This document shows, in pieces, positions 45,045 to 54,174 of a stretch of 64,000 nt of DNA. The notes under the pieces are model-generated. The model was given only the letters and a program-made list of their open reading frames with translations, was not told where the DNA came from and did no database searches. A program made the translations under genes and the position numbers. The DNA is from Desulfopila sp. IMCC35006. Lineage in GTDB: Bacteria > Desulfobacterota > Desulfobulbia > Desulfobulbales > Desulfocapsaceae. Within the stretch, counting starts at the first letter, position 1, and every line of letters begins with the position of its first letter. The stretch spans positions 1 through 64,000 of the forward strand of contig NZ_SWCM01000013.1 of assembly GCF_005116645.1 (NCBI RefSeq). Direction: 5' to 3'.

Positions 45045-46151
45045 TCAACGATTCGGATGAGACGGCATCGTTGAATGCAGCATTTCGGGCGAGGCAACAC
45101 AGAGAATCGGCGAAGGCTTCTGGAGATCATACTCGAAGACAAAGGTACCGCTTTCAAAGATTTCCAGACAGGCATCGACCGCTTCGGCATCAAGCGTGAT
45201 CCCCCGGCATTTTCTCAAATCGGCGAGTGCGGCCTCCATGCCCTTGGCCGGACGATACGGCCGGAAGGAGCTTGTCGCCTCGGTGACATCGGCTACGGCC
45301 AGAATTTTTGATTCAAGAAGCATCTCATCGCCACGAAGCCCCAGCGGATAGCCGGAGCCGTCCAGCCGCTCATGATGCTGAAAAACCATCTGGGCACAAG
45401 GCCAGGGAAAGGGGATGTTTTTCAGGATTTCGAAACTGATCTGGGGATGGATTTTGATGACCTCCAGTTCGGCATCGAGCAGCTGTCCCATGCGGTTCAA
45501 AATGGAAACGGGAATACGTATTTTCCCCACATCGTGGAGAAGCCCGGCAATGCGAATCCCCTCGATCAGCCAGTCAGAGAGTCCCATCTTTGCCGCAATC
45601 GCACAGGCCAGCTGGGCCACCCGCTGCTGATGTCCGGCGGTATACGGATCGCGGATTTCCGCCATCAGGGCCATACTGCAGATACTGCCATGGAGCATTT
45701 CCTGAATTTCGATGGTTTTTTTTTCAACCATCTTTTCCAGCTGGGCATTCTGGGAAACCAGCTGGGATTTCATCTCCTCCAGCGCGATATGGGTCTTGAC
45801 CCTGGCCTTGACCTCCGCCGTATGAAACGGTTTGGTGATATAATCGACCGCCCCCATGGCAAAAGCCTTCGTTTTATCAATGGTTTCGCTTTTTGCGGTG
45901 ATAAATATCAGGGGAATCGAATTGGTTAGAGGATTTTTTTTCAGCCTGGAGCAGACCTCATAACCATCCATCTCCGGCATCATGATATCGAGAAGAATAA
46001 GGTTAGGCATATATTTTTCGGCGTATTCAAGGGCGGAAGCACCTCTTTTGGCAATGCCCAGACGATATTCTTCCTTTAGGGTGTTGACCAGTAAATCGAT
46101 ATTTGTGGCATTATCATCGACTATGAGGACCAGCGGCCGATGTTCGTTCAT
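45045..46151 (-). CDS. Response regulator with HD-GYP c-di-GMP phosphodiesterase domain
   Basis: A two-domain regulator: receiver at 1-120 (LIVDDNATNIDLL, phospho-Asp in LILLDIMMPEMDGYEV, Lys in YITKPF), a coiled coil, then HD-GYP at about 155-330 with GLLHDVGKIRIP and HHERLDGSGYP. The metal ligands look intact, so it should degrade cyclic di-GMP when activated. Its start overlaps the stop of the upstream hybrid kinase gene by one base (TAATG), making the kinase its likely partner. Confidence 0.93.
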   Translation of the reverse strand: MNEHRPLVLIVDDNATNIDLLVNTLKEEYRLGIAKRGASALEYAEKYMPNLILLDIMMPEMDGYEVCSRLKKNPLTNSIPLIFITAKSETIDKTKAFAMGAVDYITKPFHTAEVKARVKTHIALEEMKSQLVSQNAQLEKMVEKKTIEIQEMLHGSICSMALMAEIRDPYTAGHQQRVAQLACAIAAKMGLSDWLIEGIRIAGLLHDVGKIRIPVSILNRMGQLLDAELEVIKIHPQISFEILKNIPFPWPCAQMVFQHHERLDGSGYPLGLRGDEMLLESKILAVADVTEATSSFRPYRPAKGMEAALADLRKCRGITLDAEAVDACLEIFESGTFVFEYDLQKPSPILCVASPEMLHSTMPSHPNR

Positions 46152-49100
46152 TAATTTGCCTCCAGGGAGCTTTTCATCTGTGCTAAAGTCTTCAGAGCCT
46201 GATCATAGTCATAACGACGAATCTGCACATCCAGGATCTTCAACAGTGATGGCTCAACAATCTTCCGGCCGGCAAACTGTCTTTTCACCGCAGCGAAAGT
46301 CCCCTCTATCTGTTGCGGGTCCGCCTGCTCAATGGCCCCGACTAATGTCTCTAAAAGTTGCAGAGGATCGCCGACCGCAACATTTGCCGCAGGCTTCACC
46401 GCAACACTGTCGACCTTCTCGGTCAATGGTTTTAACTGCTCGAGAAGAAGTGTCAATTCTCTTACCAGGGCCTGCACCGGGCCGGCAATGCTTGCCGGGG
46501 ACGGTTCTTTACTGCAGGCAGCCTCCAGGGCATCTGCGGTTCCCTGCACCGCGTGGGCGCCGATGTTGGCAGCGCTGCCTTTCAATCTGTGGGCCAGTCC
46601 CAGCAGAGACTGCCCGTCGTTGTTCGCTGCAGCATTTACGATAGTATCCACAGTTTCCGTGTTATCCTGGTAAAATCCCACCAGAATTTGTTGCAGGATC
46701 GGCCACTGCAGACCTGTCGTCTGCAATACCTCAGCGACATCGATCGCCGGCAGCTGCAGCTGGATCTCGGCGACTTTCTCCGCCTGCAGAGCATCGCCTG
46801 CAATGGTGCCGGCTCCTGCAGTCTCTTTATTACCGGCGGTCCCGGCATCGTCGGGTTCAGCCGCGTCCTCCTCCGAATCCGTTATTCTTTTACGGTTTTT
46901 CAGCACCCGCCACAGGGTATAAAAAAACCGATCCTGGTTAATGGGCTTGGCAACATATCCATCCATGCCCGCTTCCAGGCATTTTTCCTCATCCCCCTTC
47001 ATGGCATGGGCAGTCATTGCCACAATCGGCAAGTCCTCGCAGCCAGGCAGTTTCCGTATTCGCCTCGTCGCCTGATATCCATTCATGATGGGCATCTGCA
47101 CATCCATCAGTACAGCATCATAGCCCCCTTTTCGCACTGCTTCAACCGCCTCTTCGCCGTTAACCACGATGGTGACGAAGACCCCGGCGCCGCCGAGAAT
47201 CGCCTTGGCCACCTCCTGGTTGGTAAAATTATCTTCCGCCACCAGGATCCTGCATCCCTTCAAACGTTTTTTATACATCGACGCCCTGGTGGTAAAATCT
47301 GTTTTTGTCCCTTTTTTGTGCTGCCCCTGCTTGCCAAAGGCATCCATAATTGCATCAAACAGAGTCGATTGAAAAATCGGTTTAGTCAGGAAACCGTTGG
47401 CTCCGGCTTCCTCCGCCTCCGACCGGTGCACCTCTTTGGCAAAGGCGGTCATCATGATAATGGGCAGCTTGAGGTTTAATTCCTTACGAATCTTCTTCGA
47501 TGTTTCGATTCCGTCCATCCCGGGCATCTTCCAGTCCATCAAGACTAAATCCACCGGATCCTCCGCCGCCGCATCAACTTCCAGGCGCTGCAGCGCATCC
47601 TTCCCACAGCCCAGCGTTTCCACATTAAAATCAAGAGAAGTCAGAATCTTGGCCATTATATCCCGGCTGTCAGCACAATCGTCTACCACCAGAACGTTTA
47701 TGCCGCGCAGATCCGGCGGGATATCAAACATCGAGCCAATCGGCGTTGCCGCCCTGACGAGGCGCACGGTAAAAGTAAAGGTACTTCCCACCCCGGGCGT
47801 ACTGACCACATCAATGCTGCCGTGCATCATGTTCACAAATTTTTTGCAGATACTGAGGCCAAGGCCGGTTCCTTCATATTTCCTGGTCGAAGAGGAATCC
47901 CCCTGGGTAAAGGGTTCAAAGAGCGACGGCAGATAATCCGGCGATATGCCGGTACCGGTGTCCTTGACGGAAAAGGCCAGCATCAGCTGATCGTCGGTCA
48001 GCCCCTCGGTCTGCGCCGTCACATCCCAGGCACTGACCAGAATAATGCCGTCCTGGCTGGTGAATTTAATAGAATTACCGATTAAATTGGTCAGTATCTG
48101 CTGGAGTCGCAGGGAATCACCAAGCAGAATCCGCGGCGTATCCTTTTCGATATCCACCAGCAGTTCGATCCCTTTTTCCGCCACCTGGTTAATGAATACA
48201 TCCATGACCCGGTCAAACATCTCATCAAGTCGAAACACCCGGTCTTTCAGCTCCAGCTGCCCGGCCTCGATCTTTGAGTAATCGAGGATATCGTTGATAA
48301 TCCCCAACAGGGAATAGGAAGAGTTCTGCACAATATGCAGATAATGTTCTACTTCGTTCGACAAGGGCTCCGCCAGGGCCAGATCGGTGGCGCCGATTAT
48401 ACCGTTCATCGGCGTACGGATCTCATGGCTCATATTGGCGAGAAACTGGCTCTTGGCAAGGGTCGCCGCCTCGGCCTGCTCCTTGGCCAGTTCGAGTTCC
48501 TTATCCATTTTCTTGTGTAATTCAATCTCCTTGGTCAGGGAATCATGCGATGCCTTGATGCGACGGTTGAGCTTTAAAATCAGCCCGGTGAAGGCGGCAT
48601 GTGAACAGATGACGATAATGGAGACAAGCAGCCACGGCCAGTAATCGCGCAAAATGTTATGGATGGTAACCTTGCCGAGATCTTTATAGGGCCCGACGTG
48701 CAGTGCCATCATGAGATCCATGACCGGTTGATAATTCATCGGTATCGTCCAGCCGGCACAGCCTGCCGCCTGGGCGGCCGGAGAGTCGGCGTTCATCTGC
48801 AGCAATGCCACGGTAACTTTTTCGGCCAGCTCGACCGATGTCTCTTTGGCCTTTGCCATCGGCCAGTCGGGATATTCTCTCGTCGTGCAGAGGTACGGGG
48901 TCTTCAGCCCTGGATCGTGCAGTCGGGGAAAAACAAAAAAGTCCTGGAGATTGATCTTCCCCTCGGCGCTCAGTTCTTCCAGCGTATTGGTGCGCACGGT
49001 CCCGACATCAGCCAGCCCGTCGCGGACCGCATAGACAACCTCATCATGGGTCTCCCTGTGCAGTATTTCTTTAAAAGCCTTATGGGGATCAATGCCGTTT

Positions 49101-49612
49101 TCCTTCAATTCCCGCCAGGCCATCAGCCAGCCGCCAAGGGAGTTTTCGGAGACCCCCATAAACGACTTCCCTTTGAGATCCGCCAGCTTTCTGATATCCT
49201 TTCGATCCGCCCGGCTGAAGATGACACTGCCGTATTGCGAATAGACCCGGCCGAGCCGCATCTCTTTCAAGGTCGCGATCCGGTTGACGCCATACCCTTG
49301 TTCCAGTTCCACATAATAGGAGGAATTGGTCAGGATAAAATCCACCTCGCCATTGCGGACGCTGGGGGTAATCTGATCATGGGTTAAGGGCACGATGACA
49401 AATGCAAAGCCCGGAATATGCCTGGTGAGATATTCTGCCGTTGGCGACCAGTTCTTGAGGCATTGTGCTGCGCCGCGCACCGCCAGCACCCCGATTTTAA
49501 CTGGTTTTTCCGCTGCCTGCGCTGACGACAAAACGAAGAGACACCACAGAAGACAGGGAAAAATCATCAGTCTGTGCAGCTGGTTTTTTCGGCATGGAGT
49601 ACGAGTTTTCAT
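46151..49612 (-). CDS. PhnD-type hybrid histidine kinase with two receivers and HPt
   Basis: An inner-membrane sensor of about 1153 residues. A signal peptide (FPCLLWCLFVLSSAQA) precedes a PhnD-like substrate-binding domain (KIGVLAVRGAAQCLKNW, LTHDQITPSVRNGEVDFIL), then a transmembrane helix, HisKA (ANMSHEIRTPMNGIIG), HATPase (LIGNSIKFTS, FSVKDTGTGI), two receivers (VVDDCADSRD...LMDWKMPGMDG; VAEDNFTNQE...LMDVQMPIMNG) and a C-terminal HPt (AHRLKGSAANIGAHAV). The periplasmic domain suggests sensing of an oxyanion or small phosphonate-like ligand. The start at 49612 avoids overlap with the upstream stress-protein gene. It is translationally coupled to the HD-GYP regulator. Confidence 0.92.
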   Translation of the reverse strand: MKTRTPCRKNQLHRLMIFPCLLWCLFVLSSAQAAEKPVKIGVLAVRGAAQCLKNWSPTAEYLTRHIPGFAFVIVPLTHDQITPSVRNGEVDFILTNSSYYVELEQGYGVNRIATLKEMRLGRVYSQYGSVIFSRADRKDIRKLADLKGKSFMGVSENSLGGWLMAWRELKENGIDPHKAFKEILHRETHDEVVYAVRDGLADVGTVRTNTLEELSAEGKINLQDFFVFPRLHDPGLKTPYLCTTREYPDWPMAKAKETSVELAEKVTVALLQMNADSPAAQAAGCAGWTIPMNYQPVMDLMMALHVGPYKDLGKVTIHNILRDYWPWLLVSIIVICSHAAFTGLILKLNRRIKASHDSLTKEIELHKKMDKELELAKEQAEAATLAKSQFLANMSHEIRTPMNGIIGATDLALAEPLSNEVEHYLHIVQNSSYSLLGIINDILDYSKIEAGQLELKDRVFRLDEMFDRVMDVFINQVAEKGIELLVDIEKDTPRILLGDSLRLQQILTNLIGNSIKFTSQDGIILVSAWDVTAQTEGLTDDQLMLAFSVKDTGTGISPDYLPSLFEPFTQGDSSSTRKYEGTGLGLSICKKFVNMMHGSIDVVSTPGVGSTFTFTVRLVRAATPIGSMFDIPPDLRGINVLVVDDCADSRDIMAKILTSLDFNVETLGCGKDALQRLEVDAAAEDPVDLVLMDWKMPGMDGIETSKKIRKELNLKLPIIMMTAFAKEVHRSEAEEAGANGFLTKPIFQSTLFDAIMDAFGKQGQHKKGTKTDFTTRASMYKKRLKGCRILVAEDNFTNQEVAKAILGGAGVFVTIVVNGEEAVEAVRKGGYDAVLMDVQMPIMNGYQATRRIRKLPGCEDLPIVAMTAHAMKGDEEKCLEAGMDGYVAKPINQDRFFYTLWRVLKNRKRITDSEEDAAEPDDAGTAGNKETAGAGTIAGDALQAEKVAEIQLQLPAIDVAEVLQTTGLQWPILQQILVGFYQDNTETVDTIVNAAANNDGQSLLGLAHRLKGSAANIGAHAVQGTADALEAACSKEPSPASIAGPVQALVRELTLLLEQLKPLTEKVDSVAVKPAANVAVGDPLQLLETLVGAIEQADPQQIEGTFAAVKRQFAGRKIVEPSLLKILDVQIRRYDYDQALKTLAQMKSSLEAN

Positions 49613-49668
49613 GTGCTGAGAGTTTACCTCACACCTGAAGAGTGACCAAAAGCGCATCCCCCGGACGA

Positions 49669-50112
49669 CTATTTTTTGAACGGATTCATAATCAGCACCG
49701 GACAATGCGCCGCTTTCAGGACTCTTTCCGCGACGCTGCCGAGCAGGATCTTTTCCAGCCCTTTCGAGCCATGGGTTCCCATGATAATCAAATCGGCATC
49801 CTGAGCGGTGGCATATTCAATGATCGAATCGACTGGATCACCGACAATGACCTTCCCGGTACACCCTTTGCACCTCTCTTTGTTGTCCTCAAGAAGCTGC
49901 GCCATTCTGACCCGTACATCTGCCAGCAACTTTGCTTCATATTCCTGGACGTATGAGAGCGGTGTCATTGAATTGCCCGGGTAGAATTCAACGACATGGA
50001 TGTAATGGGTGAGGGCTGAGAACTCTCCGGCCAGATACGCTGCATAGTCAACAAGCGCGTCCGTATGGTAAGCAAAATCGACGGGAACAACAACTCGTTT
50101 GATAGGTCTCAT
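49669..50112 (-). CDS. Universal stress protein (UspA family)
   Basis: A 147-residue Usp domain protein: VVVPVDFAYHTDALVDYAAYLA at the start and the ATP-binding motif IIMGTHGSKGLEKILLGSVAERVL (G2xG9xGS). The frame is open to 50250, but ATG 50112, preceded by AGGGAG eight bases upstream, gives the family start. It is upstream of the hybrid kinase gene on the same strand. Confidence 0.92.
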   Translation of the reverse strand: MRPIKRVVVPVDFAYHTDALVDYAAYLAGEFSALTHYIHVVEFYPGNSMTPLSYVQEYEAKLLADVRVRMAQLLEDNKERCKGCTGKVIVGDPVDSIIEYATAQDADLIIMGTHGSKGLEKILLGSVAERVLKAAHCPVLIMNPFKK

Positions 50113-50366
50113 TTCTGTCTCCCTTGTCAAAGATTTTTCCATATATCCATAGTATAAGGTAACTATCTTGCACAGACTGTGCCACAGCAAGGCATCTCTT
50201 TTAATGTTTTTCCAAACATTTTCCCATTCGGTATCTGATTGAAAAAACAACTAGTTATTAAACGGGAATGGACAACCATACTCGTAAACCGAAATCCCCA
50301 CGATATTGCCGCATGACGTGGTGTCAGGATAATTTACAGGGTGTAAATGAATCTCTCGCAAAAAAA

Positions 50367-51383
50367 TTACTGATGCTGCCTCTCTTTTAAAAACATCTGT
50401 ACATCGGGACTCTCACTCTGGCGGCGGGAGTATTCCGGCGGGCTCTCTTCGACAAAGCCCAGCTGGAGGTAGAGGGCCTGCAGTCGAGGATTTCTGGTCA
50501 ACGAAATAAACCGGCTGTAGCCCTGTTCAACCATCTTGTCGATAAAGGCATTGACCGTAAAGACCCCCACCCTCTGATTACGAAAACGGGCGGAGATTGC
50601 CAAAGCCCCCAGTTCCACGGTCCGCTCATCGATTATCTTCTGCTCCAGACAACCGACCACAATCCCGTCAATCGCCGTCACAAAAAAGTGATGCCTGTTG
50701 TCACTGAGATATTGCCTGCTTCGGGGTTTCAGGAATCCTGAACGCTTATACATAGCCAGAATCCGCCGCACAATAGCCACCTCTTCATCGGTTTGCACCT
50801 GCCGCAGTTCCTCGCTGAAGTTGTCAGCGATCATCGTTCCGGTGCCTTCCACGGTGAACAGCTCGTGTTTGATGGTATTCTTTCCGGCCGGCAGGATATG
50901 AATACGCTCGCACTGGCCCGCCTCAATCTTTTCGCAGATGCGATTCATGGTGTCTTTAAAGTTCACATTGCCGATAAAATCACCAAAATCGGCATAATCG
51001 GCCATTGCCTCCCGCACTCTTCGGGTGGTCAGGGCATTGATTTTATAACCCTTGTTATCAATAAGATAACGGCGTTCAAGAAAAATGAGTTTATAGATGG
51101 TATCCGGATGCTGCAGAACTTCCTGGTAAAAATCAAGCTCCGGAGCGATCCTGATAAGGCTCGTTTCAGGCAGACGTAGTTCCAGTTTTTTCAATAACTT
51201 CTGGTTGGCAAAGCGATGAGGCAGATTGTGAAACAGGGTGGTGGCGACGCCTTTTCTTACTAAAAATTTAATGTCGGCGACGATCTCATTAAAATGATCG
51301 CGCAGGATTCCCTCGCGACAGGCGATACATACCGTTCGGCCGACCAGGTTCTTTACATATTCATTGAGATAGAGCTGTACCAT
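50367..51383 (-). CDS. ArgA-like protein: kinase-like domain plus GNAT acetyltransferase
   Basis: About 338 residues. The first ~195 residues resemble the amino-acid-kinase-like domain of N-acetylglutamate synthase, ending in the linker ELFTVEGTGTMI typical of ArgA. A GNAT domain follows (IVVGCLEQKIID, VELGALAISARFRNQRVGVFTVNAFID, RNPRLQALYLQLGF). This is consistent with acetyl-CoA:glutamate acetylation, the first step of arginine synthesis, but the kinase-like domain is short and degenerate, so the role is tentative. ATG 51383 is preferred to TTG 51389. It is not in the arg operon. Confidence 0.75.
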   Translation of the reverse strand: MVQLYLNEYVKNLVGRTVCIACREGILRDHFNEIVADIKFLVRKGVATTLFHNLPHRFANQKLLKKLELRLPETSLIRIAPELDFYQEVLQHPDTIYKLIFLERRYLIDNKGYKINALTTRRVREAMADYADFGDFIGNVNFKDTMNRICEKIEAGQCERIHILPAGKNTIKHELFTVEGTGTMIADNFSEELRQVQTDEEVAIVRRILAMYKRSGFLKPRSRQYLSDNRHHFFVTAIDGIVVGCLEQKIIDERTVELGALAISARFRNQRVGVFTVNAFIDKMVEQGYSRFISLTRNPRLQALYLQLGFVEESPPEYSRRQSESPDVQMFLKERQHQ

Positions 51384-51683
51384 GATCAAACATTTTCGCG
51401 GCTATGTGTTGTTGGAGAATCACCTCTTCGCTGCCTGCAGATGCAACAGCCAAGCTATCATGTTCGGCCCTCTCCCGCAATATTTACAATATCGATCAGT
51501 CAAGGAGGGTTTTTCACCAGGCGACCTGAAAAATGCACGGTTGCATCAAAAAAAATCCCAATCATCATTTGCAAAGTTACCCAATAACCATTAACAGTTA
51601 TACCCTGTCTGATTTTTACTTCTGCACCATGGGGGGCACCTTTGACCAGGGTGCTTTCGTTCATAAGAGCACCAGGGAATATC
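51384..51683. other. Divergent intergenic region
   Basis: About 300 bases between the ArgA-like gene and the M20 deacylase gene. No hairpin or repeat stands out; it must contain both promoters. Confidence 0.4.
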
Positions 51684-52802
51684 GTGAATAATACTCTTGC
51701 CGTATCCTTAGCCCGGCAGCTTATACGGGTAAATACCGTCAATCCACCGGGAAATGAGGCTGATGCTGTCCGTATTATCGCCCCGCTTCTCCAGGACGCC
51801 GGATTTCACCTCAAAGAGTACCAGTACGGCACCAACCGCAGTTCACTGGTTGCGCACAAAGGGAGAATGGACCGGCCTGCCGTTATTTTGTCGGGTCATC
51901 TCGACACCGTCCCCTTTGGCTCTCAACCCTGGCAAACCGACCCGCTTGGGGCCCTGGTCGTTGAGGACAAACTGTTTGGCAGAGGGGCGGCAGACATGAA
52001 GGGCGGCGTTGCCGTGCTGGTCGCGGCGGCGATTCATTTCGCCGATAAAATCAAGGAAAAACCGGTCACGCTGGTTCTTTCCGCGGATGAGGAGATTGGC
52101 TGCGCGGGGGCGGCGTCGCTTATCAGTCAGAAGGTGCTGCCCAGGGCCCGCTGCATACTGGTGGCAGAACCCACCGGCAATATTCCCCGGCTCGGCCATA
52201 AAGGGGTGTTCTGGTTAAAAACACTGTTCCACGGCAAAACTGCCCATGCCGCCTTTCCCGAGCTTGGCATAAATGCCCTGTTAAAAGCAGCCCGGGCTGT
52301 TGTGGCACTGAATGGTGACATCGTCAGGGGGAAGGCACATGATGTCATGGGTGAGGCAACGCTGGTGACCAGTCGTTTTTTGAGCGGCGACAATTACAAC
52401 TCCGTGCCTGACCTGGCCGAGGTAGGCATCGATATCCGTTCCACCGTAAACTGGTCGCATACCGAGATTCTGCACAAGATTACCACCTTGCTTGCGCCTC
52501 TGGATCCCGAATTTGAAGTGATCTTTGATCTGCCGCCGCTGTGGACCCCCCCGGAAAGCGACGGCATCCCGGAGATTTTTGCCGCCTGTGATACCGTACG
52601 GAAACAAACGCACCCGCCGGCAATTGTCACTTTTTACACCGATGGCGGAATTCTTGGCCCGGGTCTTGGCAATGCGCCCGTTGTTGTGCTGGGTCCGGGC
52701 GATTCGGGTATGGCCCATAAAGTTGATGAATATGTGATGGTAAATGACTTGCTTGAAGGCGTTGCTCTCTATCTGGAGATTCTTGCCCGCTTGTGCTTGT
52801 AG
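51684..52802 (+). CDS. M20-family metallodeacylase (ArgE/DapE type)
   Basis: A dizinc amidohydrolase with the full set of family motifs: SGHLDTVPFG, GRGAADMKGGVAV, LSADEEIGCAGA and LVAEPTG, the dimerisation-domain segment HGKTAHAAFPELGINAL, and a C-terminal VLGPGDSGMAHKVDEYV. It could be acetylornithine deacetylase or succinyl-diaminopimelate desuccinylase; sequence by eye does not decide. The GTG at 51684 with AGGGAA before it is preferred; a TTG at 51642 is the longest option. Its TAG is followed at once by an in-frame-shifted ABC-ATPase remnant. Confidence 0.9.
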   Translation: MNNTLAVSLARQLIRVNTVNPPGNEADAVRIIAPLLQDAGFHLKEYQYGTNRSSLVAHKGRMDRPAVILSGHLDTVPFGSQPWQTDPLGALVVEDKLFGRGAADMKGGVAVLVAAAIHFADKIKEKPVTLVLSADEEIGCAGAASLISQKVLPRARCILVAEPTGNIPRLGHKGVFWLKTLFHGKTAHAAFPELGINALLKAARAVVALNGDIVRGKAHDVMGEATLVTSRFLSGDNYNSVPDLAEVGIDIRSTVNWSHTEILHKITTLLAPLDPEFEVIFDLPPLWTPPESDGIPEIFAACDTVRKQTHPPAIVTFYTDGGILGPGLGNAPVVVLGPGDSGMAHKVDEYVMVNDLLEGVALYLEILARLCL

Positions 52803-53297
52803 CGATCACAGAAGATTACTCTGGGCATTCTCTTTGTCCCCCAGGGACGCAACGTCTTTCCCAGCCTGTCACTCCTGGAAAATCTGCATCTTTGCCGGAT
52901 TTTCATCTCCGAGTCCCTCTTTCAGGAGCGGCTGGAAACTGTCCTGGAAACTTTTCCCTGGATGAAAGACAAACTGCACAGTCCGGCGGGATCGCTCTCG
53001 GGCGGCCTGCGCCAGATGCTGGCTCTTTCGAGAATTTTCCTTCTCAAACCCAGGCTTGTTCTCCTGGATGAACCGTTCCTCGGCCTTTCCCCGCTGGTTG
53101 TCGATGATATTTTTGCGACAATCACTGCTTTGAACCAGCAGGGCATCTCCTTTTTGCTGGTCGAACAGAATGCCCGCAAAGGTCTGTCCGTTGCCAATCG
53201 CGGCTATGTCCTTGAATCGGGCCAAAATCGTTTGACCGGCAGTGGCACCCAACTCCTCGACGACCCCGAAGTCCAGCGCCTCTATCTCGGAGGATGA
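52803..53297 (+). pseudogene. Truncated branched-chain amino acid ABC ATPase (livF-like)
   Basis: An open frame directly after the M20 stop encodes the C-terminal two thirds of a LivF-type ATPase: Q-loop FVPQGRNVFPSLS, signature LSGGLRQML, Walker B RLVLLDEPFLGLSP and the His-switch equivalent LLVEQNA. Walker A and the start codon are missing; the first Met in frame (52962) lies past the Q-loop. The other liv genes are absent. The most likely history is a deletion joining the M20 gene to the middle of an old liv operon. Confidence 0.8.
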
Positions 53298-53396
53298 TTG
53301 AGAATGGAGTGGCGAAAAGTGATGCCATGGCCCGTATTCCCGGCGGCTCGTCCTGGGCTGATGCCGCTGGATACGAGTTTTCTTAACCCTGGCCGT

Positions 53397-54125
53397 TCAT
53401 TTTGCGGCCGCGTCGTGCTGGTGCAGTAGCTCCACGATGTCCCTGTGGCTCATTTTAGAAGCGATGGATAACGCACTGTCGCCGTAGGTGTTCTTGATAT
53501 TGACATCGGCCCGCTTGGCAAGCAGCAGCTTCACGACATCGCTGTGGCCATTCCGAGAAGCCGCCATCAAGGCGGTGAGTCCATATTCTGTTCTGGTATT
53601 TATGTCGGCCCCTTTTTCCAGCAGCAACGCAACTACATCTTTTTTACCTTCCTGAGATGCCTCAATTAAAGCAGTCAAGCCCTCGGTCTCCCTGGCATTA
53701 ATATCGACTCCTCTGGCGAGATAGGTTTCGACGGCATGGATATCTCCCACTCGTGCGGCATAGCATAAGAAATCAGGTGTTGCCGATTGATCATACTTGC
53801 GCAGCAATACTTTGATTTCCGTATAAGAGGTAAGATCCAAAGCAGTTTCGCCGTTATTATTCAGACCATTGACATCGGCACCCTGGGTAAGCAGCAGTTC
53901 CACAATATCCTTGTAACCGTCAGCAGAGGCGAGCATCAAAGCGGTTATCCCGTCCTTATTCTTGACATTGACATCGGCCCCCTGGTCGAGAAGGTTTTTC
54001 ACCCCAGTCAGATCGCCACGAGCTGCTGCTTCTAATAAATCGATGGTTACGAAGGGCGACTTTTTTTCACACCCAGCAGTTGCCAACAAAGTAATGACCA
54101 GGATTACTATTGAGAGAATTCTCAT
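53397..54125 (-). CDS. Ankyrin-repeat lipoprotein
   Basis: A lipoprotein signal (VITLLATAGC) is followed by about six ankyrin repeats, four of them canonical (for example GITALMLASADGYKDIVELLL and LLEKGADINTRTEYG), filling the protein. It is therefore an envelope-attached protein-interaction scaffold. ATG 54125 is preferred to the longer frame from 54278 because AGAGG lies seven bases upstream and it gives the lipobox. It follows the HD-GYP gene on the same strand by 49 bases. Confidence 0.9.
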   Translation of the reverse strand: MRILSIVILVITLLATAGCEKKSPFVTIDLLEAAARGDLTGVKNLLDQGADVNVKNKDGITALMLASADGYKDIVELLLTQGADVNGLNNNGETALDLTSYTEIKVLLRKYDQSATPDFLCYAARVGDIHAVETYLARGVDINARETEGLTALIEASQEGKKDVVALLLEKGADINTRTEYGLTALMAASRNGHSDVVKLLLAKRADVNIKNTYGDSALSIASKMSHRDIVELLHQHDAAAK

Positions 54126-54174
54126 CGTGCTGCCTCTTATCAAATGATTGCCCATCTGTTTTGAAGAAAATTTT

